Shown here: piece after piece, positions 1 through 7,719 of the stretch | Position numbering within the stretch: the first letter of the stretch is position 1 | Layout of the letters: each line of letters starts with the position of its first letter | Assembly (NCBI GenBank): GCA_002436005.1 | Contig: DIXG01000070.1 | Location: forward strand, 6,440-41,181 | Source of the DNA: Anaerolineaceae bacterium UBA6086 | Lineage (GTDB): Bacteria > Chloroflexota > Anaerolineae > Anaerolineales > Anaerolineaceae | Direction: 5' to 3' | Length of the DNA: 34,742 bases | Made by a program: the position numbers and the translations under genes | The notes under the pieces: model-generated | Told to the model about the DNA's origin: nothing | Seen by the model: the letters and a program-made list of their open reading frames with translations, nothing else | Database searches by the model: none

Positions 1-168
1 CTTCCCAAAGTGATTGTCGAACGGTTACAACATTATTTCAGTACTTACAAATTAATCGAAGGAGAAAAGAAGAACATTGAAATGATTGGGGTTTACGGCC
101 CTGATAAAGCAAAGAAAATCATTTCTGCTGCCATCGAAGATTATAACGAGACCTTTGGCCAGGGCTGA
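1..168 (+). CDS. ppa: Inorganic pyrophosphatase, C-terminal fragment (5' end outside window)
   Basis: The reading frame is open from the first base and ends with TGA at 166-168, giving the last 55 residues of a protein. The segment begins LPKVIVERLQHYFSTYK and continues with LIEGE, then a helix ending near ETFGQG. This matches the C-terminal end of soluble family I inorganic pyrophosphatases, where a conserved helix carrying an HFF/HYFxxYK motif is followed by an acidic stretch. The enzyme hydrolyses pyrophosphate to two phosphates in the cytoplasm. The catalytic aspartates would lie upstream, outside the window, so the call rests only on the tail motif. No terminator is obvious before trmD. 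Confidence 0.72.
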   Translation, partial: LPKVIVERLQHYFSTYKLIEGEKKNIEMIGVYGPDKAKKIISAAIEDYNETFGQG

Positions 169-200
169 TCGAGATCTACACAGAACTGAAATGAGTATGC

Positions 201-227
201 CTTATGATTTCGCTTATGATTTCGCTT
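201..227. repeat. 12-bp tandem repeat, about 2.25 copies
   Basis: The unit CTTATGATTTCG occurs at 201-212 and again at 213-224, followed by CTT at 225-227. It lies in the 92-bp gap between the pyrophosphatase and trmD. It may be simple slippage. I see no good Shine-Dalgarno sequence between it and the trmD start. Confidence 0.8.
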
Positions 228-260
228 GTCAGAAAATGACCTCCGCATTAGAATTCAGCC

Positions 261-1022
261 ATGCGTTTTGATATTTTTTCTCTCTTTCCCGAAATATTCG
301 ACCCCTATCTGAATATCAGCATCTTAAAAAGGGCACAGGAATCCGGTGCCCTTGACGTTCATACCCACAATATCCGAGATTGGGCAACCGACAAACACCA
401 CACAACCGATGATACGCCCTATGGCGGCGGCGGGGGTATGGTGATGAAACCTGAACCGGTTTTCTCCGCAGTTGAGTCGATTCTCGGTGCACCCCCCACT
501 TGCCCGGTGATCCTGCTCTCTCCTCAGGGAAGACTTTTCAATCAGACAATCGCATTTGACCTCGCCAAATATGACCGAATCGCCTTGCTTTGTGGGCGTT
601 ATGAAAGCGTGGATGAGCGCATTCGCACCCACCTGGCAACCGACTCCCTCTCCATCGGGGATTACGTCCTCACCGGCGGTGAAATTCCCGCATTGATCGT
701 TGTTGATGCTGTCACCCGCCTCCTTCCAGGCGTGCTGGGTGACCCCGACGCCGCCACAGACGATTCACACGCCTCCGGTTTGCTGGAATATCCCCATTAC
801 ACCCGACCACCCGAATTTCGTGGGTGGGGCATCCCTGACGTACTGCTTTCTGGCAATCATGCAGAAATTGCCCGCTGGCGCAGGCAAGAATCCCTCCGCC
901 GAACGCTGATGCATAGACCCGATCTGCTGGAAGAAGCTTCATTGAGCCAGGAAGATCTGGCTTTTTTACAAAAACTGGGCTATCCCCGGTTCAACTCAAA
1001 CCTCCCACCCAAACAGACCTAA
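261..1022 (+). CDS. trmD: tRNA (guanine-N1)-methyltransferase TrmD
   Basis: TrmD uses S-adenosylmethionine to methylate N1 of G37 in tRNAs, which prevents +1 frameshifting. The 253-residue protein has the full bacterial length and the family's hallmark segments: an N-terminal FDIFSLFPEIFDPY, a DDTPYGGGGGMVM loop, LLSPQGRLFNQ, LCGRYESVDERI and IGDYVLTGGE, which together form the trefoil-knot SAM site. A C-terminal helical domain with ARWRRQESLRRT contacts tRNA. The ATG at 261 is the only start that keeps the conserved N-terminus, though no clear Shine-Dalgarno precedes it. rpsP, rimM and rplS, frequent trmD neighbours, are absent here. The MFS gene follows after 10 bp, so the two may be co-transcribed. 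Confidence 0.97.
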   Translation: MRFDIFSLFPEIFDPYLNISILKRAQESGALDVHTHNIRDWATDKHHTTDDTPYGGGGGMVMKPEPVFSAVESILGAPPTCPVILLSPQGRLFNQTIAFDLAKYDRIALLCGRYESVDERIRTHLATDSLSIGDYVLTGGEIPALIVVDAVTRLLPGVLGDPDAATDDSHASGLLEYPHYTRPPEFRGWGIPDVLLSGNHAEIARWRRQESLRRTLMHRPDLLEEASLSQEDLAFLQKLGYPRFNSNLPPKQT

Positions 1023-1032
1023 TGGAGAATTC

Positions 1033-2328
1033 ATGGAAACAAAGAAATTGAACTATTTTAAAACTTTTTTGCTGGGCTTTGGTTTTTTCGGCGTCAGCGT
1101 CATCTGGTCAGTCTATAATGCTTTCGTCCCGCTTATTTTGGATGATCGTTTTGGGCTGCAGGCAGGTTTTATTTCCTTCATCATGGTGCTGGATAATATC
1201 GCTGCCCTGATCATCCAACCCACATTGGGCGTATTTTCTGATCGGCTGCGCTCCCCGATTGGCCGCCGGCTGCCCTTTATCGTGGTGGGCGCCCCCCTGG
1301 CAGCAGCTATGTTTGGTCTCATCCCTTATGCCCAGGTGCTGCCGCTCTTCATTTTTAGCTGCATCACCCTGCTGCTGGCAATGGCATTCTGGCGCACCCC
1401 CGTGGTGGCGCTCATGCCAGATATCACACCCTCAGACCAGCGTTCGCCAGCTAATGGCGTCATCAACCTGATGGGCGGGTTGGGCACTGTCCTGGCAACC
1501 CTGATCGGTGGTCCGCTGTATTCCATCAACCCGGCATACCCCTTCTTCCTAGCGGCTGGGCTGGTCGTACTGGCTGCGATTCTGGTGCTCGTCTTCATTC
1601 GCGAGCCAAAGGAATATATTTCTGCCAGGCTGCATCTTGCGGATCGAAAAGAAGGCAGTCAGATGGATAACAAGGTGCTCAAGAATATCTCTAACGTCTT
1701 CACCCAGAAAGACAAAAGCCCCATGTTTATTCTCCTGGCGATCTTATTCTGGTTTATCGCCTACAACTCACTCGATACCTTCTTCACCCTGTTCGGTGTC
1801 AATCACCTCGGATTGAGCGGAGGCGATAGCGCCTTCCAGATCTCCTATATCGGACTTTCCTTCATGCTCATGGCAGTACCGGCTGGCCTCCTGGCTCGAA
1901 AACTGAAGCGCAAAAACGTGATCAAAGTTGGCATCTGGGTCATGGTCGCCTGTGTCATTCTCATGTACCTGATCCCTGCCAATATCCTGACCACCCAGTT
2001 CGCCTCCCTAATGGGTTCCGGATTTTACGTGCTGTCCATCATCCTGATTGTTGCTGGGTTGGGTTGGGCGATGATCAATGTCAACTCGCTGCCCATGGTG
2101 GTGGATATGACCGACGATGAGCATATTGGCACCTATACCGGGCTCTATTACTTCTTCTCACAGTTAGCAGCGACTATTGGCCCGGTCTTCTTTGGGTGGA
2201 CCATCCAGTTTGCTGGCAACGACTACCGCCTGATGATGGTGATTGCACCACTGTTCTTCATCCTGGCATTCCTGATGATGATCGGCGTTAAAAGAGGTGA
2301 AGCAACGAGTAAAAATGTCGAAGCATAA
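1033..2328 (+). CDS. MFS / GPH-type sugar:cation symporter (SLC45-like)
   Basis: A 431-residue integral membrane protein with about 12 predicted transmembrane helices. The N-terminal half carries the cytoplasmic loop motif SDRLRSPIGRRLPFI after helix 2, the version of the MFS loop found in GPH/SLC45-like sugar symporters. A hydrophilic central loop near residues 190-230 (EYISARLHLADRKEGSQMDNK) separates the two six-helix bundles. GAGA sits just upstream of the ATG. The substrate cannot be read from the sequence. By family it is likely a sugar or glycoside taken up with H+ or Na+. A promoter for the following lipoprotein gene lies in the next intergenic gap, so this gene probably ends its own transcription unit. 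Confidence 0.82.
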   Translation: METKKLNYFKTFLLGFGFFGVSVIWSVYNAFVPLILDDRFGLQAGFISFIMVLDNIAALIIQPTLGVFSDRLRSPIGRRLPFIVVGAPLAAAMFGLIPYAQVLPLFIFSCITLLLAMAFWRTPVVALMPDITPSDQRSPANGVINLMGGLGTVLATLIGGPLYSINPAYPFFLAAGLVVLAAILVLVFIREPKEYISARLHLADRKEGSQMDNKVLKNISNVFTQKDKSPMFILLAILFWFIAYNSLDTFFTLFGVNHLGLSGGDSAFQISYIGLSFMLMAVPAGLLARKLKRKNVIKVGIWVMVACVILMYLIPANILTTQFASLMGSGFYVLSIILIVAGLGWAMINVNSLPMVVDMTDDEHIGTYTGLYYFFSQLAATIGPVFFGWTIQFAGNDYRLMMVIAPLFFILAFLMMIGVKRGEATSKNVEA

Positions 2329-2353
2329 TTTTGTTAACGTTGACAGAAGAGTC

Positions 2354-2382
2354 TTGAATCATCAACGAATCGATATTATACT
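2354..2382 (+). promoter_or_regulatory. Sigma-70-type promoter for the BMP transporter genes
   Basis: A -35 box TTGAAT (2354-2359) and a -10 box TATACT (2377-2382) are separated by exactly 17 bp. Transcription would start near 2389, about 58 bp before the lipoprotein ATG. A separate TTGACA at 2340-2345 has no partner at normal spacing. Confidence 0.6.
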
Positions 2383-2446
2383 TATGACGATGGTTTAATA
2401 AAAAACCATTAAAATGATCAAAGATTCCTATAGGAGGAGCGATAAA

Positions 2447-3583
2447 ATGTCAAAGAAAGTTTTAGTTGTCCTGACCTTGCTCGTTATCGGCAGCTTATTT
2501 CTTGCAGCTTGTGGTCCAGCAGCAGAAGAGCCGGTAGTCGAGCCTACTGAAGAAGTAGTGGTCGAAGAACCCGTTGAAGAAGAAGTTGTTGAAGAGGTTG
2601 TTGAAGAACCGACTGAAGAGGAAGTAGTCGAAGAAGAAGTAGAAGAGCCCGAAGTTCGCGAATTCAAAATCGGTCTGGTGACTGATGTTGGCGAAATCGA
2701 CGACAAATCCTTCAACCAGGCTGCCTGGGAAGGCGTTGTTGAAGCTGCTGAAGCCCTCGGTGCTGAATATAACTACATCGAAACTTCAGACGCCAAAGAT
2801 TACATGGCAAACATTCAGCTGTTTGCAGATGATGGTTATGATGTGATCGTGACCGTTGGTTTTGCACTGGGCGAAGCAACCCTCGAGGCTGCTGCCATGT
2901 ATCCCGAGATCATGTTCATTGGTGTGGACCAGGGCCAATGGGGTGGCGCTGTGGATAATGTTGCTGGGCTGATCTTCGAAGAAGATAAATCTGGCTTCCT
3001 GGCTGGCGTTTTAGCAGCTAGCCTGTCCGAAACTGGCACGATTGCTGCCGTACTCGGCACCGACCTGGTTCCCCCGGTTGTTGCCTTCAAGGTTGGTTAT
3101 GAGAATGGTGCCAAATGGGTCAATCCTGACATCACTGTAATCTCAACCTTCCATCCCGGCGGCATGGACACAGCCTTCACCGACCCCGAATGGGGTGCCA
3201 CCACCGCTGCTCAGGCACTTGAGCAGGGCGCCGACGTCGTTTTTGGTGCTGGCGGCAAAACTGGTAACGGTGCTCTGATCGAGACCGCAGGTTATGAGGG
3301 TGCTTACTGCATCGGTGTGGATAGCGACCAGTGGGAAACCGTCCCAGAAGCGCATGCATGCCTGGTCTCCAGCGCGATGAAACTCATCACCCCCGGTGTG
3401 GTCGATTTGATTAACCTGGCATATGAAGGTAACTTCCCGAGCGGCAATTACATTGGTGCTGTAGGCCTGGCTCCCTTCCATGATTTTGAGGCTGCCATCC
3501 CGCAGGATGTGGTTGACAAAATTGAAGAGGCTCGCCTCGGTCTTGAAGATGGCTCGATTGCCACAGGTTATCCTGAAGAGTAA
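2447..3583 (+). CDS. BMP-family (PnrA-like) substrate-binding lipoprotein
   Basis: This is the extracytoplasmic receptor of the ABC importer encoded downstream. BMP/PnrA proteins bind purine and other nucleosides. I place the start at 2447 because TAGGAGGAG precedes it at good spacing. An upstream in-frame ATG at 2414 would put 11 residues before the signal peptide. The 378-residue product has a lysine-rich start, a hydrophobic stretch and a lipobox LAAC with lipid-modified Cys22. A Glu/Val/Pro-rich linker of about 45 residues follows, then the receptor domain starting near FKIGLVTDVGEIDDKSFNQAAWEG, the signature of this family. The acidic linker is unusually long for the family and probably spaces the receptor from the membrane. 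Confidence 0.92.
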   Translation: MSKKVLVVLTLLVIGSLFLAACGPAAEEPVVEPTEEVVVEEPVEEEVVEEVVEEPTEEEVVEEEVEEPEVREFKIGLVTDVGEIDDKSFNQAAWEGVVEAAEALGAEYNYIETSDAKDYMANIQLFADDGYDVIVTVGFALGEATLEAAAMYPEIMFIGVDQGQWGGAVDNVAGLIFEEDKSGFLAGVLAASLSETGTIAAVLGTDLVPPVVAFKVGYENGAKWVNPDITVISTFHPGGMDTAFTDPEWGATTAAQALEQGADVVFGAGGKTGNGALIETAGYEGAYCIGVDSDQWETVPEAHACLVSSAMKLITPGVVDLINLAYEGNFPSGNYIGAVGLAPFHDFEAAIPQDVVDKIEEARLGLEDGSIATGYPEE

Positions 3584-3612
3584 TCCAGAACATCATTAAG
3601 ATATGATAAAAT

Positions 3613-3644
3613 ATCAGGGCGGCGTGCAAGCACGCCGCCCTGAT
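3613..3644 (+). terminator. Strong hairpin between binding-protein and permease genes (terminator or attenuator)
   Basis: Perfect 14-bp arms at 3613-3626 and 3631-3644 flank a CAAG loop, with a stem of alternating G+C blocks. Only a short T-rich stretch follows. It is therefore either a partial terminator or an mRNA 3' stabiliser that lets the binding protein be made in excess over the membrane components. Confidence 0.75.
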
Positions 3645-3717
3645 TTGTAATAGTGATCAATTTAGTTGTGCCGCCTGATGTGATAATGCTATCGGTAAAG
3701 GAGGTTCAAAACATTCC

Positions 3718-5061
3718 ATGACTGAGGAAAAACAAAAAACGCCAGGGGTTCTGCACTGGCTAAATCAAATTTGGTTAAGTGTCCGGATTCCCCTGGTTGC
3801 CATCATCCTTGCGCTGCTGGTAGGCTCTGTGATCTTGCTAAGTTCAGGGGTCAATCCACTGGAGGCTTATAAAGCCCTATTCACCGGCGCTTTTGGCGAA
3901 ACTCGCTATCTGCAGCGCACGCTCGAAAAAGCGACCCCCCTGATTTTAAGCGGTTTGGCGGTCGCCTTTGCCTTTAAAGCCGGCCTGTTCAACATTGGCG
4001 CTCAGGGACAGCTCCTTTTAGGCGCCATGACCTCCGCAATTCTCGGCTTTATGATCAAAGGCTTACCCCCACTGATCCACATTCCCGTGGCTCTTCTCGG
4101 TGGCGCGCTGGCCGGCGCACTCTACGGCGCAATCCCTGGCGCACTCAAAACATTCACAGGAGCCCATGAAGTCATCACAACCATCATGCTAAACTATATT
4201 GCCATCAACATCACAGATTACCTCGCAGATGGTCCGCTCAAAGATCCCTCACCCATGAACGTGGTCGCCCGAACAGAGCTGATTGCTGATTCTGCGGTCA
4301 TCCCCACACCTCAAATCGAATTGACCCTTGGGGTTACACTTGCGCTCATTTTGATCATCCTGTTTTCGATCCTGTTTTTCGCTGTCCTGAAAAAGAAGAC
4401 CTTCAAGATTAAAAATAATAACTTTCTCTTCTTTACCCGATTGATTTTGGTCATAGGTCTTGGGATTGGCATTGCACAGTTGATTAATCTGGTCGCGCCA
4501 GCGTTCTATAACCAACCAGCCGCGTTTCTACCTTATACTGCCATCCCCTTCCCAATCGGTTTCCTGATTGCAATTCTGGTCGCTGTCCTGGTCTGGTTTT
4601 TGTTAATGCGCACCACACTTGGCTTCGAAATTCGAACCATTGGTCTGAACCCCCACGCTGCGAAATATGCCGGGATGAAAGTGAAGAGCCTCTTCATCCT
4701 GACCATGGTCATCAGCGGCTTTTTAGCAGGGATGGGCGGCAGTATTGAAACCCAGGGTGTCGTCTATCGCTATCAACCCGGATTTAATGCAGGCCTGGGT
4801 TTTGACGGGATCACCGTCGCCCTCCTTGGTAGAACCCACCCGTTGGGTGTGATCCCTGCCGCCTTACTGATTGGTGCCATGCAGGCGGGTAGCAACGTCA
4901 TGCAGTTCCAGGCAGGCGTACCTTCTGAGATTATTGATGTCATCCAGGCGCTGATGCTATTCTTTGTGGCTGCAGACATGATCGTGCGTTGGGTCATCCG
5001 TGCCAAAGACACTTCCGGTGACCTAAAAACCAAGCTAACAACCGGTTGGGGAAATCAGTGA
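3718..5061 (+). CDS. ABC transporter permease, BMP/nucleoside-type (first subunit, NupP-like)
   Basis: A 447-residue polytopic membrane protein of the branched-chain-type permease family (BPD_transp_2). It forms half of the channel of the importer whose receptor is encoded upstream. Family features include the ATPLILSGLAVAFAFKAGLFNIGAQGQ segment near residues 77-105, a FTGAHEVITTIMLNY segment, and a C-terminal GFDGITVALLGRTHPLGVIPAALL loop. It is longer than typical members because of a hydrophilic loop plus extra hydrophobic segment around residues 220-270. GGAGG at 3700-3704 lies upstream of the ATG. It follows the hairpin at 3613-3644 and leads directly into the second permease 7 bp later. 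Confidence 0.92.
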   Translation: MTEEKQKTPGVLHWLNQIWLSVRIPLVAIILALLVGSVILLSSGVNPLEAYKALFTGAFGETRYLQRTLEKATPLILSGLAVAFAFKAGLFNIGAQGQLLLGAMTSAILGFMIKGLPPLIHIPVALLGGALAGALYGAIPGALKTFTGAHEVITTIMLNYIAINITDYLADGPLKDPSPMNVVARTELIADSAVIPTPQIELTLGVTLALILIILFSILFFAVLKKKTFKIKNNNFLFFTRLILVIGLGIGIAQLINLVAPAFYNQPAAFLPYTAIPFPIGFLIAILVAVLVWFLLMRTTLGFEIRTIGLNPHAAKYAGMKVKSLFILTMVISGFLAGMGGSIETQGVVYRYQPGFNAGLGFDGITVALLGRTHPLGVIPAALLIGAMQAGSNVMQFQAGVPSEIIDVIQALMLFFVAADMIVRWVIRAKDTSGDLKTKLTTGWGNQ

Positions 5062-5068
5062 GGCTGCC

Positions 5069-6070
5069 ATGAATTTAATTAACTATCTGAAATCTAAAAA
5101 AATGCTTGTCCCACTGGCGCTTGGACTTGTAGCCTTTGTCATCGTGATCATCGCCTACTCCATTAATGGACAGGTCACCCAGGCTGTGCTTGCTTCAACC
5201 ATCCGGCAGTCCACCCCCATTCTTCTGGGTGCTTTATGCGGTATTCTTTGTGAACGCTCTGGCGTGGTCAATATCGGCATCGAAGGGCAAATGCTGCTCT
5301 CCGCCTTTATGGGCTTCATGGTCAACGTCTGGACCGGGAACCTGTTTGTGGCTGTTTTGGCAGGGATGGCAACCGGCGCCTTGCTGGGCTTATTGCATGC
5401 CTTCATGTCCGTCACGCTCAAACTTGACCAGATCATTGGCGGCAGTGTGATCAATATCCTGGCGTTGGGGCTGACCGGCTTTTTCTACACTGCCGGGCTG
5501 ACTACCAAAGGCAAACTTCAGCCCATCAGCCTTGGCTTCTTGGCCGAAATCCCCCTGGTCGGACCCGTTCTTTTCCGCAATCCGCCGATCACCTTCGTTG
5601 CCATCTTGCTGGTGTTTATTCTCCAGTTTGTCCTCTTCAAAACGACCTGGGGGCTGCGCACACGGGCTGTGGGTGAACATCCCCGTGCAGCCGACACCCT
5701 TGGCATCAACGTTTTCACCACACGCTATATCAACGTGATCATGGGCGGCGCCATTGCTGGCCTGGCAGGTGCCTTCCTCACCCTTGAGGCAGTAGGATCC
5801 TTCGAACGCAATATGACCAACGGACGCGGCTTTGTTGCCCTTGCAGTGATGATTTTCGGGAAATGGAGTCCACTGGGCGCCTGGGGCGCTGCGCTCCTGT
5901 TTGGTTTTGCCAATGCCGTGCAAACCCAAATCCAATTTGCAGGAACGATAAACATCCCCCACCAGTTTATTGGTATGCTGCCCTATCTGCTCACCATCAT
6001 TGTCCTGGCTGGTTTTGTCGGCAGGGCACGGCCGCCAGCGGCGGACGGCGAACCTTATGAGAAGGAATAG
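5069..6070 (+). CDS. ABC transporter permease, BMP/nucleoside-type (second subunit, NupQ-like)
   Basis: A 333-residue membrane protein with about 8-10 hydrophobic segments, homologous in layout to the preceding permease. It carries RQSTPILLGALCGILCERSGVVNIGIEGQMLL near residues 42-74, LDQIIGGSVINILALGLTGF, and a C-terminal GRGFVALAVMIFGKWSPLGAWGAALLFG. These mark the second permease of BMP-type nucleoside importers. The start is 7 bp after the previous stop and the end is 3 bp before the ATPase start, so translation is likely coupled. It pairs with the first permease to form the transmembrane channel. Confidence 0.92.
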   Translation: MNLINYLKSKKMLVPLALGLVAFVIVIIAYSINGQVTQAVLASTIRQSTPILLGALCGILCERSGVVNIGIEGQMLLSAFMGFMVNVWTGNLFVAVLAGMATGALLGLLHAFMSVTLKLDQIIGGSVINILALGLTGFFYTAGLTTKGKLQPISLGFLAEIPLVGPVLFRNPPITFVAILLVFILQFVLFKTTWGLRTRAVGEHPRAADTLGINVFTTRYINVIMGGAIAGLAGAFLTLEAVGSFERNMTNGRGFVALAVMIFGKWSPLGAWGAALLFGFANAVQTQIQFAGTINIPHQFIGMLPYLLTIIVLAGFVGRARPPAADGEPYEKE

Positions 6071-6073
6071 ACC

Positions 6074-7612
6074 ATGGCAAACAAACCTGTCTTAGAATCC
6101 AAAAACATTACCAAACGCTTTCCGGGTGTTCTGGCGAACGACCAGGTGAGTATGCACCTGGACGAAGGTGAAATCCTTGCCATCTTGGGCGAAAATGGCG
6201 CGGGCAAAACTACCTTACTGAACATTATCTATGGGCTATACAGCCAGGATGAGGGTGACATTTTTATCAACGGTGAATTGACAACGATTAACAACCCTCA
6301 AGATGCCATCAAAAAGGGTATCGGTATGGTGCATCAGCACTTCATGCTCGTGCCCGTATTCACCGTAACAGAAAACATGATCCTCGGAGCAGAAGTCAGC
6401 ACTGCCGGCGTTCTGAATCTAAAAGAAGCCCGCAGGCGCATTCTTGAGATTTCCAATGCCTATGGACTGAAAGTCGATCCAGATGCCATCGTTGAAGAAC
6501 TCCCGGTTGGCATCCAGCAGCGCGTGGAAATCCTCAAAGCCCTTTTCCGTGATGCGCGCATCCTGATCCTCGATGAACCTACGGCCGTCCTCACCCCACA
6601 GGAAATTGAAGAGCTTTTCGACGTGATGCGAGAGCTGAAGTCCAAGGGTGTCTCAATTATCTTCATTTCTCACAAACTCAAAGAAGTTCTGGCAATTGCG
6701 GATCGTATTATGGTCATGCGGCGTGGTGCCGTTGTGGGCGAGACCTTCCCCAAAGACACCAACCAGAGTGATCTTGCCAATATGATGGTTGGACGTGAAG
6801 TCTTACTCAGAGTTGAAAAAGAAGAGGCTCACCCTAAAGAACCGGTTTTCGAGATCGTTGACCTGTCTATCCAGGAACCCGGTCAGCTGCATACCGTCAA
6901 GAATGTTTCCCTCACTGTTCTGGAAGGAGAGATTCTGGGCATTGCCGGAGTCCAGGGTAATGGGCAAACCGAGCTGGTCGAAGGCATCACGGGACTGCGC
7001 AGTTACAATCAAGGTTCTATCCTGATTGACGGTAAACCCATGCCGGTCGAGAAGCCAAGAGCGCTGGTTGAGAATGGCATGGCGCATATCCCTGAAGATC
7101 GCCAGAAGCACGGCCTGGTGCTGCCTTATCCGTTAACGGACAACCTTGTGCTCTGCAGTTATTACGAACACCCCTTTGTCAAGGGCATCGTCAGGAATGA
7201 GGACGCCATCGAAGAACATGCCATCAAACTCATCGACGCATTTGATATCCGGACACCCTCACCTTATATCGACGCTGGAAATCTTTCCGGTGGCAATCAG
7301 CAAAAATTGATCGTGGCAAGAGAGCTTAGCCGTGATGTCAAAATCGTAATTGCCAATCAGCCGACACGCGGCCTGGATGTGGGCTCGATTGAATACATCC
7401 ACCGCACGCTGGTCGAAATGCGCGATCGGGGTGTCGGCATTCTGCTGGTATCTGCTGAGCTGGATGAAATCATGTCGCTCTCAGATCGAATTGCTGTGAT
7501 TTACGAAGGCGAGATCGTCGCAATTTTGGACGCCAAAGACGCCACGCGAGAAGAGCTTGGCATCCTGATGGCAGGCTCAAGAAAACACCTGTCTGAAGAA
7601 GCAACTGCCTGA
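6074..7612 (+). CDS. ABC importer ATPase with two nucleotide-binding domains (NupO/RbsA-like)
   Basis: A 512-residue cytoplasmic ATPase that energises the two permeases. Domain 1 has an intact Walker A (GENGAGKT, residues 39-46), the signature VGIQQRVEILKAL, Walker B LILDEPTAVLTPQE and the switch His in ISHKLKE. Domain 2 is degenerate: its Walker A position reads GVQGNGQTEL without the usual GKT/S, and Walker B reads VIANQPTRGLD with Asn-Gln replacing Asp-Glu, although the signature LSGGNQQK is kept. One degenerate site is normal for sugar and nucleoside ATPases of this type. Receptor, two permeases and ATPase thus form a complete importer. Confidence 0.94.
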   Translation: MANKPVLESKNITKRFPGVLANDQVSMHLDEGEILAILGENGAGKTTLLNIIYGLYSQDEGDIFINGELTTINNPQDAIKKGIGMVHQHFMLVPVFTVTENMILGAEVSTAGVLNLKEARRRILEISNAYGLKVDPDAIVEELPVGIQQRVEILKALFRDARILILDEPTAVLTPQEIEELFDVMRELKSKGVSIIFISHKLKEVLAIADRIMVMRRGAVVGETFPKDTNQSDLANMMVGREVLLRVEKEEAHPKEPVFEIVDLSIQEPGQLHTVKNVSLTVLEGEILGIAGVQGNGQTELVEGITGLRSYNQGSILIDGKPMPVEKPRALVENGMAHIPEDRQKHGLVLPYPLTDNLVLCSYYEHPFVKGIVRNEDAIEEHAIKLIDAFDIRTPSPYIDAGNLSGGNQQKLIVARELSRDVKIVIANQPTRGLDVGSIEYIHRTLVEMRDRGVGILLVSAELDEIMSLSDRIAVIYEGEIVAILDAKDATREELGILMAGSRKHLSEEATA

Positions 7613-7636
7613 AGCTAAAGTCTGAACCAGACCCAT

Positions 7637-7670
7637 ACCCATCCGTTCATTCAAGAGCGGATGGGTTTTT
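7637..7670 (+). terminator. Rho-independent terminator of the BMP transporter operon
   Basis: Arms ACCCATCCG (7637-7645) and CGGATGGGT (7658-7666) are perfectly complementary across a 12-nt loop. A T-run at 7666-7670 follows. It lies 25 bp after the ATPase stop. Confidence 0.88.
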
Positions 7671-7719
7671 GTTGTCAGGTGAGTATAATAAAAGTGTTCT
7701 CTGAAAAGTAAGGAGCACC

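Noticed and set aside
86..271. Small open frame ending across the trmD start
   Set aside because: It runs out of frame through the pyrophosphatase tail and contains the 12-bp repeat; no coding evidence.
2428..2715. Serine/threonine-rich open frame antisense to the BMP linker
   Set aside because: It is the reverse complement of the Glu/Val repeat codons, which automatically gives Ser/Thr.
5039..5048. CAACCGGTTG palindrome inside the end of the first BMP permease gene
   Set aside because: Shorter than the two 14-bp operators, lies within codons, and AACCGGTT-like words occur several times in coding DNA here.
5390..5962. Open frame of 190 codons on the - strand inside the second BMP permease gene
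   Set aside because: Antisense to conserved permease codons; hydrophilic, compositionally odd product.
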